Positions 8,506-15,332 of a stretch of 43,583 nucleotides of DNA are shown here, one piece after another; positions within the stretch are counted from its first letter, which is position 1; every line of letters starts with the position of its first letter. The position numbers were made by a program, and so were the translations under genes. The stretch is from Massilia frigida. Its GTDB lineage: Bacteria > Pseudomonadota > Gammaproteobacteria > Burkholderiales > Burkholderiaceae_D. The notes beneath the pieces were generated by a model. It was not told the origin of the DNA. It ran no database searches and saw only the letters and a list, made by a program, of their open reading frames with translations. Location: contig NZ_WHJG01000053.1 in NCBI RefSeq assembly GCF_011682175.1, positions 1 through 43,583 of the forward strand, written 5' to 3'.

Positions 8506-8899
8506 GAATAGAACCCCAATCAATGAACGAGCGCCACAGGCTCCCGCGGGCACTGCTGACGGCACACAAAACCGGTTTTACCTGGTCCACCGGGCATGGG
8601 CGTAACAATCAACATGATACGTCAGATCATATTGCGTAACAGCCAGCTTGGGCGCAGTATCGCCGCGACTTGCACAGTAGTCAATCAAATTGTTGCTGTG
8701 CGCCAAATATTACACCTCGCGCAGCCCAACCAGCGGCTTGTTGAGCGAACGCAGATGCCGCAGTCAAGCCGCGTCAAACGCCGGCATGAGGCGGGTAGCG
8801 CAAGGTGGGCGGATGGAGATGAATCAAACCCGGCGCTGGAAGCTTCTTACAAAATCGGCAAAACAGCAGCGCCCCCATCCCTTCCCGCCGGAGAAACCT
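8506..8899. promoter_or_regulatory. Divergent intergenic region with a candidate operator
   Basis: No gene is supported between the divergent starts at 8505 and 8900. Positions 8614-8630 hold the palindrome ATGAT-N7-ATCAT. It is flanked by the direct repeat GCGTAAC at 8600-8606 and 8634-8640, 34 bp apart. This arrangement could bind a dimeric regulator serving one or both operons, but no clear -35/-10 pair was found. Confidence 0.35.
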
Positions 8900-9436
8900 G
8901 TGCGATTGAACCGATTAGCCACCCTCCTCGCCGCGCTGACCGTGTTCTGGTCCGCGCCCGCACCAGCGTCGCTGCTGTCAATCACGCCCGACGTCCGCAG
9001 CGTCACCCTGGCACCCGGAGCGGCCTGGGATGCCACGGGCACCATCACCAACCTGAGCGGCTTCGACCTGCTCAGCACGGAGATATTCCTTGAGTTCAGC
9101 GCTTACCCGCATGCCACGCTGGCGCCGTACCAGCGCCTGGGCGGGGTTGAATTTACCATTGGCGACCGGACGATCTCGCGCTTGACCGAACTGTTCCACG
9201 TTGACATCGCGCCCGACGCCGCGCGCGGCCTGGCCTGGTCCATGGATGTATTCGCGGCCGATGTGCGTGGCAATTTCAGCGACGTCACCACCTATTCCTT
9301 CTATATCGATGGCCCTGCGGTCGCGGTGCCGGAGCCGTCCACGCTGCCGCTGCTGGCCGCCGGATTCATCGCACTGCTGGCCGGCGCCGGCCTGGCGCGG
9401 CCGCGCACTGTCCATCCCGGCCGCTCAGGAGGCTGA
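8900..9436 (+). CDS. PEP-CTERM sorted extracellular protein
   Basis: The 178-residue product has a Sec signal (MRLNRLATLLAALTVFWSA, then PAPAS), a ~115-residue beta-rich body (ITNLSGFDLL, YSFYIDG), and the C-terminal tripartite tag VPEPSTLPLL, a hydrophobic helix and the basic ARPR. This is the PEP-CTERM signal recognised by exosortase, which cleaves near PEP and releases the protein to the envelope or matrix. No exosortase lies in the window. The GTG start is chosen because GGAG precedes it and it begins the signal peptide; the upstream in-frame sequence lacks such a signal. It is the first gene of a four-gene run. The next ATG follows the stop by one base, with its ribosome site inside this gene. 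Confidence 0.8.
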   Translation: MRLNRLATLLAALTVFWSAPAPASLLSITPDVRSVTLAPGAAWDATGTITNLSGFDLLSTEIFLEFSAYPHATLAPYQRLGGVEFTIGDRTISRLTELFHVDIAPDAARGLAWSMDVFAADVRGNFSDVTTYSFYIDGPAVAVPEPSTLPLLAAGFIALLAGAGLARPRTVHPGRSGG

Positions 9437-9437
9437 C

Positions 9438-10187
9438 ATGGTCAAGCTTGCAGCCGCAACCAAGGTCGTGCTGGGGGAGCCGGGGATTGAACATGTCGAC
9501 GGCCAGGTGTTCCTCAATCTGCACATCATGAACGTGGGCGAGGCGCCGCTCGGCAATCTGCACATCGGCGCGATGACGCTCGGCGGCGCGCAGCGCAGCA
9601 GCCCGCCGGGATTTCCCATCGTGATCGATCTCATCGGCGCCAGTTCCACCGGCCATGTGAGCGCGCGTTTTTCCAGCGAAGCGCTGGCCGTGGGCGGCAA
9701 ATACCTGTTCACGCTCAGCGGGACCTACACGGTTGGCGCTGTCGCACACGGGCTGAGCCTGAACCGCTTCATCCGCCTGCCTGCCGCCACGGCCGCCACG
9801 CTGCCGGGCCTGAAGGCGCGGGTGGCGTCGTCCTCCCGGGGCCATTACTGGAACTACACGCTCTTCAACGACGAGAGCGCCGCCAGCCGCAAGTCGCTCG
9901 CCACCTTTTCCCTGTCGATCGGCGCGCCGGTGGCCGTCACCGGCATCCCCGCCGGCTGGGCGGTGGAAACCGACGGCCAGACCTTTGTGCTGTGGTACGC
10001 CGCCGACGATGCGCCGCCCTACCCGCATCAGCTCGCGCCCGGCCACTCCTTGCCGGGATTTCAATTGATGAGCACCCGAACCCGGTCGGAAGCCAGCCCG
10101 GCCGCGCTGACCTCCTGGAACCACGCCAGCGACGAGGCCGGCCCCGTCGTCACCGACTACGTGATGACGCCGTACCGGCGTGCCTGA
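9438..10187 (+). CDS. Hypothetical beta-rich protein in the PEP-CTERM/PLA2-like operon
   Basis: I do not recognise the family. The 249-residue protein lacks a signal peptide or membrane helix. It appears to consist of two beta-sandwich-like halves: residues ~15-115 (LHIMNVGEAPLG, YLFTLSGTYTVG) and ~130-249 (YWNYTLFNDES, GWAVETDGQTFVLWYA). The second half resembles the body of PEP-CTERM-type proteins without the tag. AGGAGG 6 bases before the ATG is a strong ribosome site and lies within the last codons of the upstream gene, so the two are coupled. Its place between two exported proteins suggests export by an unusual route or a chaperone-like role (inference). Confidence 0.65.
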   Translation: MVKLAAATKVVLGEPGIEHVDGQVFLNLHIMNVGEAPLGNLHIGAMTLGGAQRSSPPGFPIVIDLIGASSTGHVSARFSSEALAVGGKYLFTLSGTYTVGAVAHGLSLNRFIRLPAATAATLPGLKARVASSSRGHYWNYTLFNDESAASRKSLATFSLSIGAPVAVTGIPAGWAVETDGQTFVLWYAADDAPPYPHQLAPGHSLPGFQLMSTRTRSEASPAALTSWNHASDEAGPVVTDYVMTPYRRA

Positions 10188-10221
10188 ACCCATTGAATGC
10201 ATGTATGACGCGGGAGAAAGT

Positions 10222-11214
10222 ATGGATGCCACTCGTTCGGCCATGTCGGCACTGGCGCATGCGCTGCGGCGCTGGACGCGCGCCGCCACGCCGGCCAGCC
10301 CGGCCGGGGATGACACCGGCTTCGACCATTTTGCGCGATCGCTGGGCAGCCAGGTCGGGCGCCGTGACGTGATGAAAGTGGCGCTGTTCGGGACGGTCTC
10401 GGCGCTGCTCGGCAGCGTCGGCGTGAAGCAGGCATGGGCCGCGGCCAACTGCCTGTGCGGCCGCCAGCTGTACGACGTGGCGACCCAATGCTGCACGCCG
10501 GCCGGGGTGCGCCCCAAGCATCCGCTGGCGGACCTGGCGGCCTGCCCCGAGCGGGTCGCTCACCCCGGCTACGTCTGCCGTCCGAACGGCTGCGGCGCCG
10601 CCGGCGGACAATCCTTCCCCGCCGCGTTCGGCGCGGCGCGCTTTGGCGCCTGTTGCGACGGCCACGACTGCTGTTGGGGCAACTGCAACAGCAGCCGGCC
10701 ACGCTGCGACGGCGATTTCGCCGGCTGCCTGCGCGACGCCTGCGATGCCGCTTATCCGCCGCTCCTCAATGCGCTCGGCCTGGACAGCAACCGGATCCGG
10801 CGTTCCTCGTGCCGCGCCACGGCGCGCGCTTACTTTGACGGCGTCGAGAGCGCCACCTGGGGCACGCCGGCTTACGTCGCGGCGCAGCAGGCGGCCTGCG
10901 ACTGCTGCGGCGCGCAAACCTGCAAGACCTGCCCCGGCGGCAGCTGCGAGGCCTTGCCTAGCTGCGAGGATCCCGGCTGCGTATGCTTCCAGACCATCGA
11001 AGGCACGGGATTTTGCCATCATCCGCAGGTGTGCGCGGGCTTGTCGAGCTGCACGTCCAGCGCCGGCTGCCCTCCCGGATGGGCTTGCGTCAGCGTCACT
11101 TGCTGCGGCAGCAATCCGGTTTGCATCCAGCCCTGCTTCGTCGTTGGCGGCCCCCGCGTGCCGCCCTTTGCCAAGGCGCCGGCGGCGGGACCGAGCACCG
11201 CCCGCAGGCACTGA
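10222..11214 (+). CDS. Tat-exported cysteine-rich protein with group XII-like phospholipase A2 domain
   Basis: The 330-residue protein has a twin-arginine leader: GRRDVMK at 46-52, then a hydrophobic stretch ending AWA near 73. The mature part holds 34 cysteines. Residues ~138-229 contain ACCDGHDCCWGNC (His148-Asp149, the PLA2 catalytic/calcium pair within CCxxHDxC), then CDGDFAGCLRDAC, a helix LLNALGL, and YFDGVES with AYVAAQQAACDCC. This cysteine spacing recalls secreted group XII PLA2 proteins from animals rather than the short Streptomyces type. Residues 231-330 form a second cysteine module. PLA2 enzymes cleave the sn-2 ester of phospholipids. ATG at 10222 follows GGGAG; an earlier ATG at 10201 is less likely. 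The downstream redox protein probably oxidises its cysteines. Confidence 0.75.
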   Translation: MDATRSAMSALAHALRRWTRAATPASPAGDDTGFDHFARSLGSQVGRRDVMKVALFGTVSALLGSVGVKQAWAAANCLCGRQLYDVATQCCTPAGVRPKHPLADLAACPERVAHPGYVCRPNGCGAAGGQSFPAAFGAARFGACCDGHDCCWGNCNSSRPRCDGDFAGCLRDACDAAYPPLLNALGLDSNRIRRSSCRATARAYFDGVESATWGTPAYVAAQQAACDCCGAQTCKTCPGGSCEALPSCEDPGCVCFQTIEGTGFCHHPQVCAGLSSCTSSAGCPPGWACVSVTCCGSNPVCIQPCFVVGGPRVPPFAKAPAAGPSTARRH

Positions 11215-11267
11215 CCGGGGCAGGCACGCAGCACCATTCAAATCCAGCCACTGACCGGAGGTAATCG

Positions 11268-12329
11268 ATGGGTATCCTGTTTGTCGTATGCGGCATTACG
11301 GTCGTGCTGGTCATGACCCTGGCCGGCGTGTCCAAGTTCGGCCACGCTGGTGAAACCGCCAGCTCCATGCGCGAGTTCGGCTTGCCCGCGCGCCTGGCGC
11401 AATGGACCGCTCCCGCGTTGCCTGCGGCGGAGCTCGGGATCGCCGCCTGCCTGCTCACGCCCGGCCTGGCATGGGCCGGCGCGCTGGCGGCGACCCTGTT
11501 CATGGCGCTGGTGACCATGCTGGTGACGGCCGCGCTGCTGCAAGACAAACATCCCAGCTGCAACTGCTTCGGACAGGTGCGTGCCGCGCCGGTCAGCTGG
11601 GGCGTTGCCCTGCGCAGCCTGCTGCTGACCCTGTGCGCCGCCTATCTGTTGTGGGACGGGCGCGCACGGCTCGATCACGGGCTGCTGGCCGAAACCGGCA
11701 AGCTGGGCGCGGCCATGCTGGCGTCGCTGGCCGTGGCGTGCATCGTTGTGCTGCAGGGCTGGCTGTCGCTGAACCTGGTGCGCCAGCAAGGGCGGCTGCT
11801 CTTGAAAATCGATAACCTGGAGCTGCGCCTGGCGGCGGCCGGCATTCCGGCAAGCCAGTCCGCGCCACTGACAGGTCCCCTGCCCGGCAGCCCCGCGCCC
11901 GCGTTCAGCGCCGTCACGCTGGCGGAGATGCCGGTCTCCTCGACGGCGCTGCTCGGCGACGGCACACCGACGCTGCTCCTGTTCGTGAGCGCCGACTGCG
12001 CACCGTGCCAGAACCTGCTGGCCGGCCTGCTGGCATGGCGCGCCGCGCATCCGTCCCAGGAGCGGCTGGTGACCGTGACCAGCGGGACAGCCCAGGCCAA
12101 CCGCGACAAGCTCGGTGGCCTGATCGGCGGCGATGCCCTGCTCCAGGAAGAACGCGAAATCAACGCCCTGTTCGGGGTGATGGCGACGCCCAGCGCCTTG
12201 CTGATTGGCGCCGACGGCAGCATCGCCGCACCGATGGCCATCGGCAAGGACCAGATCATGGCGCTGGTCCAGGCCCCGTCCGGGCAGGGCGGCGGCGAGC
12301 GGCGGCGGCCACACATCGCCTATTCCTGA
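11268..12329 (+). CDS. MauE-like membrane protein fused to a thioredoxin-like (MauD/TlpA) domain
   Basis: The N-terminal ~165 residues form four to five membrane helices with the MauE/DoxX-type pair CNCFG (Cys98, Cys100). A short coiled segment (~168-192) leads to a periplasmic thioredoxin fold with the active site DCAPC (Cys244, Cys247) and MATPSALL, giving the cis-Pro at 308. In methylamine dehydrogenase operons MauE and MauD are separate proteins needed to form the disulfides of the cysteine-rich, Tat-exported light chain. Here both are fused in one 353-residue chain. The gene lies 53 bp after a 34-cysteine Tat substrate, with GGAGG before the ATG. The simplest reading is a dedicated disulfide-forming or isomerising enzyme for that neighbour (inference from family and context). 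Confidence 0.82.
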   Translation: MGILFVVCGITVVLVMTLAGVSKFGHAGETASSMREFGLPARLAQWTAPALPAAELGIAACLLTPGLAWAGALAATLFMALVTMLVTAALLQDKHPSCNCFGQVRAAPVSWGVALRSLLLTLCAAYLLWDGRARLDHGLLAETGKLGAAMLASLAVACIVVLQGWLSLNLVRQQGRLLLKIDNLELRLAAAGIPASQSAPLTGPLPGSPAPAFSAVTLAEMPVSSTALLGDGTPTLLLFVSADCAPCQNLLAGLLAWRAAHPSQERLVTVTSGTAQANRDKLGGLIGGDALLQEEREINALFGVMATPSALLIGADGSIAAPMAIGKDQIMALVQAPSGQGGGERRRPHIAYS

Positions 12330-12365
12330 CGGGCAACGAGGCCGATGCCGCAAAACGACAAACAA

Positions 12366-12381
12366 CTGTTTATTTATACAG
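12366..12381. promoter_or_regulatory. LexA (SOS) box 1
   Basis: CTGTTTATTTATACAG matches the CTGT-N8-ACAG LexA consensus perfectly, with an AT-rich core as in strong E. coli boxes. It lies 90 bp before the ATG of the 70-residue gene. Confidence 0.85.
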
Positions 12382-12384
12382 TAC

Positions 12385-12400
12385 CTGTGGATTCATACAG
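12385..12400. promoter_or_regulatory. LexA (SOS) box 2
   Basis: CTGTGGATTCATACAG is a second perfect CTGT-N8-ACAG site, starting 19 bp after the first, so two LexA dimers could sit on nearly the same helix face. A possible -10 (TATTCT, 12410-12415) lies just downstream, so bound LexA would cover the -35 region. Confidence 0.85.
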
Positions 12401-12455
12401 TAGTTGTGCTATTCTTGAATCACTCGATCAACGCACACCCACAAAGGAATTCGTC

Positions 12456-12668
12456 ATGACTCCACTGAACGGTAACTTCGGCCTCGAATACGCTCCCACC
12501 CCATTCCTGATGCGCCTCGGCCGCCGCGAAGTGCTGGTGACGCGCGATTTCCGCAAGCGCTTCTACACGGTCAACCCCATCATCGAATGCGACACTGGCG
12601 TCGAGCCAGGCCATGTGGAAGTGCTGCTGATGCGCCGCTGGCTGCTGATCCTCTCCAAGGCGCATTAA
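12456..12668 (+). CDS. Small SOS-controlled protein of unknown function
   Basis: The 70-residue product starts at ATG 12456 after AAAGGA. It is basic (LGRREVLVTRDFRKRFY) with an acidic middle (IIECDTGVEPGHVEV) and a C-terminal basic-hydrophobic segment (LLMRRWLLILSKAH). It has no signal peptide and no complete membrane helix. I do not recognise a family. Two tandem LexA boxes upstream predict tight repression and strong induction by DNA damage. SOS-induced small proteins often inhibit cell division or act on the replisome or membrane; any of these is possible and none is shown. It is an isolated unit between the redox fusion gene and the sulfate-binding protein gene. Confidence 0.75.
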   Translation: MTPLNGNFGLEYAPTPFLMRLGRREVLVTRDFRKRFYTVNPIIECDTGVEPGHVEVLLMRRWLLILSKAH

Positions 12669-12761
12669 ACGCATATGCAAAGCTGATTTAATTCGTGTTC
12701 TTTCCGGTGGGGGGCATTTATGCTTTTATTCCCCGAACTTGCCACCGAGAGAGAGCGCACC

Positions 12762-13769
12762 ATGCTGTTAAAAAAAATAAGCCAGTCGCTGATCGCACTG
12801 ACCCTGCTGTCACAAGCTGCCATCGCCGCTGATGTTACCTTGCTCAATGTGTCGTACGATCCGACCCGCGAGCTGTACCAGGACGTCAATACCGCATTTG
12901 CCAAGCAATGGAAAGCCAAGACGGGCGACAACGTCTCGATCAAGCAATCCCACGGCGGTTCGGGCAAGCAAGCCCGCGCGGTGATCGACGGGCTGGAAGC
13001 GGACGTGGTCACGCTCGCGCTGGCCTACGACATCGACGCCATCGCCGAGCGCGGCAGCGTGTCGCCCCAGTGGCAAAAGCGCTTGCAGCACAACAGCGCC
13101 GCCTACACGTCCACGATCGTGTTTTTGGTACGCAAAGGCAATCCGAAAGGCATCAAGGATTGGAACGACCTGGTCAGGCCGGGTGTCGCCGTGATCACGC
13201 CGAACCCCAAGACCTCGGGCGGGGCGCGCTGGAACCACCTTGCTGCCTGGGGCTACGCCCTGCGCCAGCCGGGCGCCACCGAAGCGACGGCCAAGGAATT
13301 CATCAGCAAGCTGTATAAAAACGTGCCGGTGCTCGATTCCGGCGCGCGCGGCGCGACCACGACGTTTGTGGAACGCGGCATCGGTGACGTGCTGATCGCC
13401 TGGGAAAACGAAGCGCTGCTGGCGATCAAGGAACTCGGCCCGGACAAGGTCGACATTGTCGCCCCATCGCTCAGCATCCTGGCCGAACCGCCGGTTGCCG
13501 TGGTCGACAAGGTGGTCGACAAGCGTGGCACGCGCAAGGTGGCGGAAGCCTATCTGCAATTCCTGTACACCGATGAAGGCCAGGAAATCGCGGCCAAGAA
13601 TTACTACCGTCCGGTGGTGCCGAAGATTGCCGCCAAATACGCCGCGCAGTTCCCCAAGGTCAAGCTGTTCACCATTGATGAAGTGGCCGGCGGCTGGACC
13701 AAGGCCCAGAAGGCCCACTTCGCCGATGGCGGCGTGTTCGACCAGGTTTACCTGACCGGCAAGAAGTAA
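12762..13769 (+). CDS. sbp: Periplasmic sulfate/thiosulfate-binding protein
   Basis: The 335-residue protein has a Sec signal ([18 protein letters not shown], then AAIAA) and the signature blocks of the Sbp/CysP family: [60 protein letters not shown] and [14 protein letters not shown]. It binds sulfate by hydrogen bonds in the periplasm and delivers it to the CysTWA ABC transporter. The start at 12762 follows GAGAG and begins the signal peptide; an upstream in-frame ATG at 12720 would spoil it. No cysT, cysW or cysA gene follows, so the permease must be encoded elsewhere. Confidence 0.92.
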   Translation: MLLKKISQSLIALTLLSQAAIAADVTLLNVSYDPTRELYQDVNTAFAKQWKAKTGDNVSIKQSHGGSGKQARAVIDGLEADVVTLALAYDIDAIAERGSVSPQWQKRLQHNSAAYTSTIVFLVRKGNPKGIKDWNDLVRPGVAVITPNPKTSGGARWNHLAAWGYALRQPGATEATAKEFISKLYKNVPVLDSGARGATTTFVERGIGDVLIAWENEALLAIKELGPDKVDIVAPSLSILAEPPVAVVDKVVDKRGTRKVAEAYLQFLYTDEGQEIAAKNYYRPVVPKIAAKYAAQFPKVKLFTIDEVAGGWTKAQKAHFADGGVFDQVYLTGKK

Positions 13770-13800
13770 TAATGTAGCCCGTTCGGGCAACCGTTCAAGC

Positions 13801-13852
13801 GCGGAGCCGTCGCCTCCGCCGAGTGTCATCCTGGCGCGAAGGCGATGGCTCC
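13801..13852. repeat. Dispersed palindromic repeat, copy A
   Basis: A ~52-bp element with imperfect outer arms (AGCCGTCGCC and GGCGATGGCT, pairing with one G-T) and the inner motif CCGCCGAGTG...CCTGGCGCG. A related element lies at 16846-16901. It sits just after sbp and runs into the minisatellite. It could form a hairpin in RNA from either strand. Confidence 0.5.
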
Positions 13853-14140
13853 GGCTCCCAGCGATGCGACGACTCCCTGCGATGCGGCCGCTCCATGCGC
13901 GACTTCGGCTCCCCGCGAGGCGTGGGCTCCTGCGAAGCGTCAGCTCCTGCGAGGCGGCGACTCCCCGTGAGGCGTCGGCTCCTGCGAAGCGTCAGTTCCT
14001 GCAAGGCGGCGACTCCCCCATGAGGCGTCGGCTCCTGCGAAGCGTCAGCTCCTGCGAGACGGCGGCTCTTGCGAAGCGGCGGCTCCATACGTGGCCTCGA
14101 CACCATGCGATGCGGCGGCTCCTGCGAGGCATCGGCATGC
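13852..14140. repeat. Minisatellite of about sixteen 17-19-bp units, with a 52-53-bp higher-order repeat
   Basis: Units follow the pattern cGGCTCC(c)TGCGAaGCGt and are joined without spacers. From 13922, 13974 and 14027 three-unit blocks of 52-53 bp repeat almost exactly, so recent duplication acted on a higher-order unit. The mix of 17-, 18- and 19-bp units breaks every reading frame, and no translation keeps a consistent pattern, so I treat it as non-coding. It fills the gap between sbp and the dienelactone hydrolase. Confidence 0.75.
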
Positions 14141-14317
14141 GATGAATCTGCGCGCGCACCCTCGACAGTCGCACCTCCCTCACGCCGCCTCCGCGCCCCT
14201 CCTCCACGTCTGTTTCATCACGCCGCTCCCCGGCGGCATCAAGCCCTTAACCGGGGTATGATCGGAGCGCCAAGGAACTCTTCCCGGCCACACTGCAACT
14301 ACGAGGAGACGTCAACG

Positions 14318-15202
14318 ATGACACGCATGACCGCTAAAGATTTCGATCCCGAAGTGCTGAAGTTATTCGACCAGTACGTACACGGCCAGCTCGACCGCCG
14401 CGGCTTCCTCTCGCAGGCGGGCCGCTACGCGGTCGGCGGCGCCACGGCGGCCGGCATGCTGGCGGCGCTCTCCCCCAGTTTCGCGGCCCAGGTGGTGGCG
14501 CCCACCGACCCGCGCATCAAGGCCAGCTACGTCGAATATCCCTCGCCCCAGGGCTACGGCACACTGCGCGGCTACCTGGTGCAGCCCGCCAATGCCAAAG
14601 GCAAGCTGCCGGCCGTGCTGGTCGTGCACGAAAACCGCGGCCTCAATCCGCACATCGAAGACATCGCCCGCCGCGTCGCCCTCGACAACTATATCGCCTT
14701 CGCTCCCGATGCCCTGTTCCCGCTCGGCGGCTATCCCGGCGACGAAGACAAGGCGCGCGAACTGTTCGGCAAACTCGACCAGGCCAAGACGCGCGCCGAT
14801 GTCGTCGAAGCGGCCGCCATCCTCAAGGCCCTGCCCAACAGCACCGGCAAGGTCGGCGTGGTCGGCTTCTGCTACGGCGGCGGCATCGCCAACTACCTGC
14901 CGACCGTGGTCAAGCACCTGGCCGCCTCGGTAGCGTTCTACGGTGCCCAGACGCCCGCCGCCGAAGTGCCCAAGATCAAAACGCCACTGCTGATCCACGA
15001 CGCCGAAAAGGATGAACGCATCCTGGCCGGCTGGCCCGCGTACGAAGCGGCGCTCAAGGCCAACAAGGTCGAGTACCAGCACTACGTGTATCCGGGCGTC
15101 GAGCACGGCTTCAACAACGACACCACCCCGCGCTACGATGAAGCGGCCGCCAAGCTGGCCTGGCAGCGCACCATGGATTTCTTCAAGAAGCACTTGGGCT
15201 GA
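14318..15202 (+). CDS. Tat-exported dienelactone hydrolase family protein
   Basis: The 294-residue protein carries a twin-arginine leader (DRRGFLSQAG, 26-35, then an alanine-rich hydrophobic stretch to about residue 57). The alpha/beta-hydrolase body shows the DLH triad: nucleophile Cys185 in GFCYGG, Asp232 in DAEKDERI, and His263 in GVEHGFNND. Family enzymes hydrolyse dienelactones or other activated esters; Tat-exported versions are frequent and of unclear substrate. GAGGAG precedes the ATG at 14318. It is monocistronic, bounded upstream by the minisatellite and downstream by a hairpin. Confidence 0.88.
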   Translation: MTRMTAKDFDPEVLKLFDQYVHGQLDRRGFLSQAGRYAVGGATAAGMLAALSPSFAAQVVAPTDPRIKASYVEYPSPQGYGTLRGYLVQPANAKGKLPAVLVVHENRGLNPHIEDIARRVALDNYIAFAPDALFPLGGYPGDEDKARELFGKLDQAKTRADVVEAAAILKALPNSTGKVGVVGFCYGGGIANYLPTVVKHLAASVAFYGAQTPAAEVPKIKTPLLIHDAEKDERILAGWPAYEAALKANKVEYQHYVYPGVEHGFNNDTTPRYDEAAAKLAWQRTMDFFKKHLG

Positions 15203-15209
15203 CCGGCCC

Positions 15210-15240
15210 GCCATCCCCGCCAGCGCCTGGCGGGGATGGC
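15210..15240 (+). terminator. Strong hairpin after the dienelactone hydrolase gene
   Basis: A perfect 12-bp stem (GCCATCCCCGCC / GGCGGGGATGGC) with a 7-base loop begins 8 bp after the stop codon. There is no T run, so it may act as a transcript-stabilising or weak terminator structure rather than a classical intrinsic terminator. Confidence 0.6.
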
Positions 15241-15332
15241 CCTCCCGCACCCGGCCATCCGCCGGCAGCGGCGAACCAAACACCGTCCCGCGCTGTCTGT
15301 CCTTTGTGAGCTTACCCACGAAAGGATGCCTG

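Noticed and set aside
12720-12761. Earlier ATG for the sulfate-binding protein
   Set aside because: It would add 14 polar residues before a complete signal peptide; the ATG at 12762 has its own ribosome site.
13852-14140. CRISPR array
   Set aside because: The repeats abut one another without unique spacers, units are only 17-19 bp, and no cas genes are nearby.
13864-14145. Arg/Leu-rich frame in the minisatellite
   Set aside because: Units of 17, 18 and 19 bp break periodicity in every frame and there is no ribosome site.
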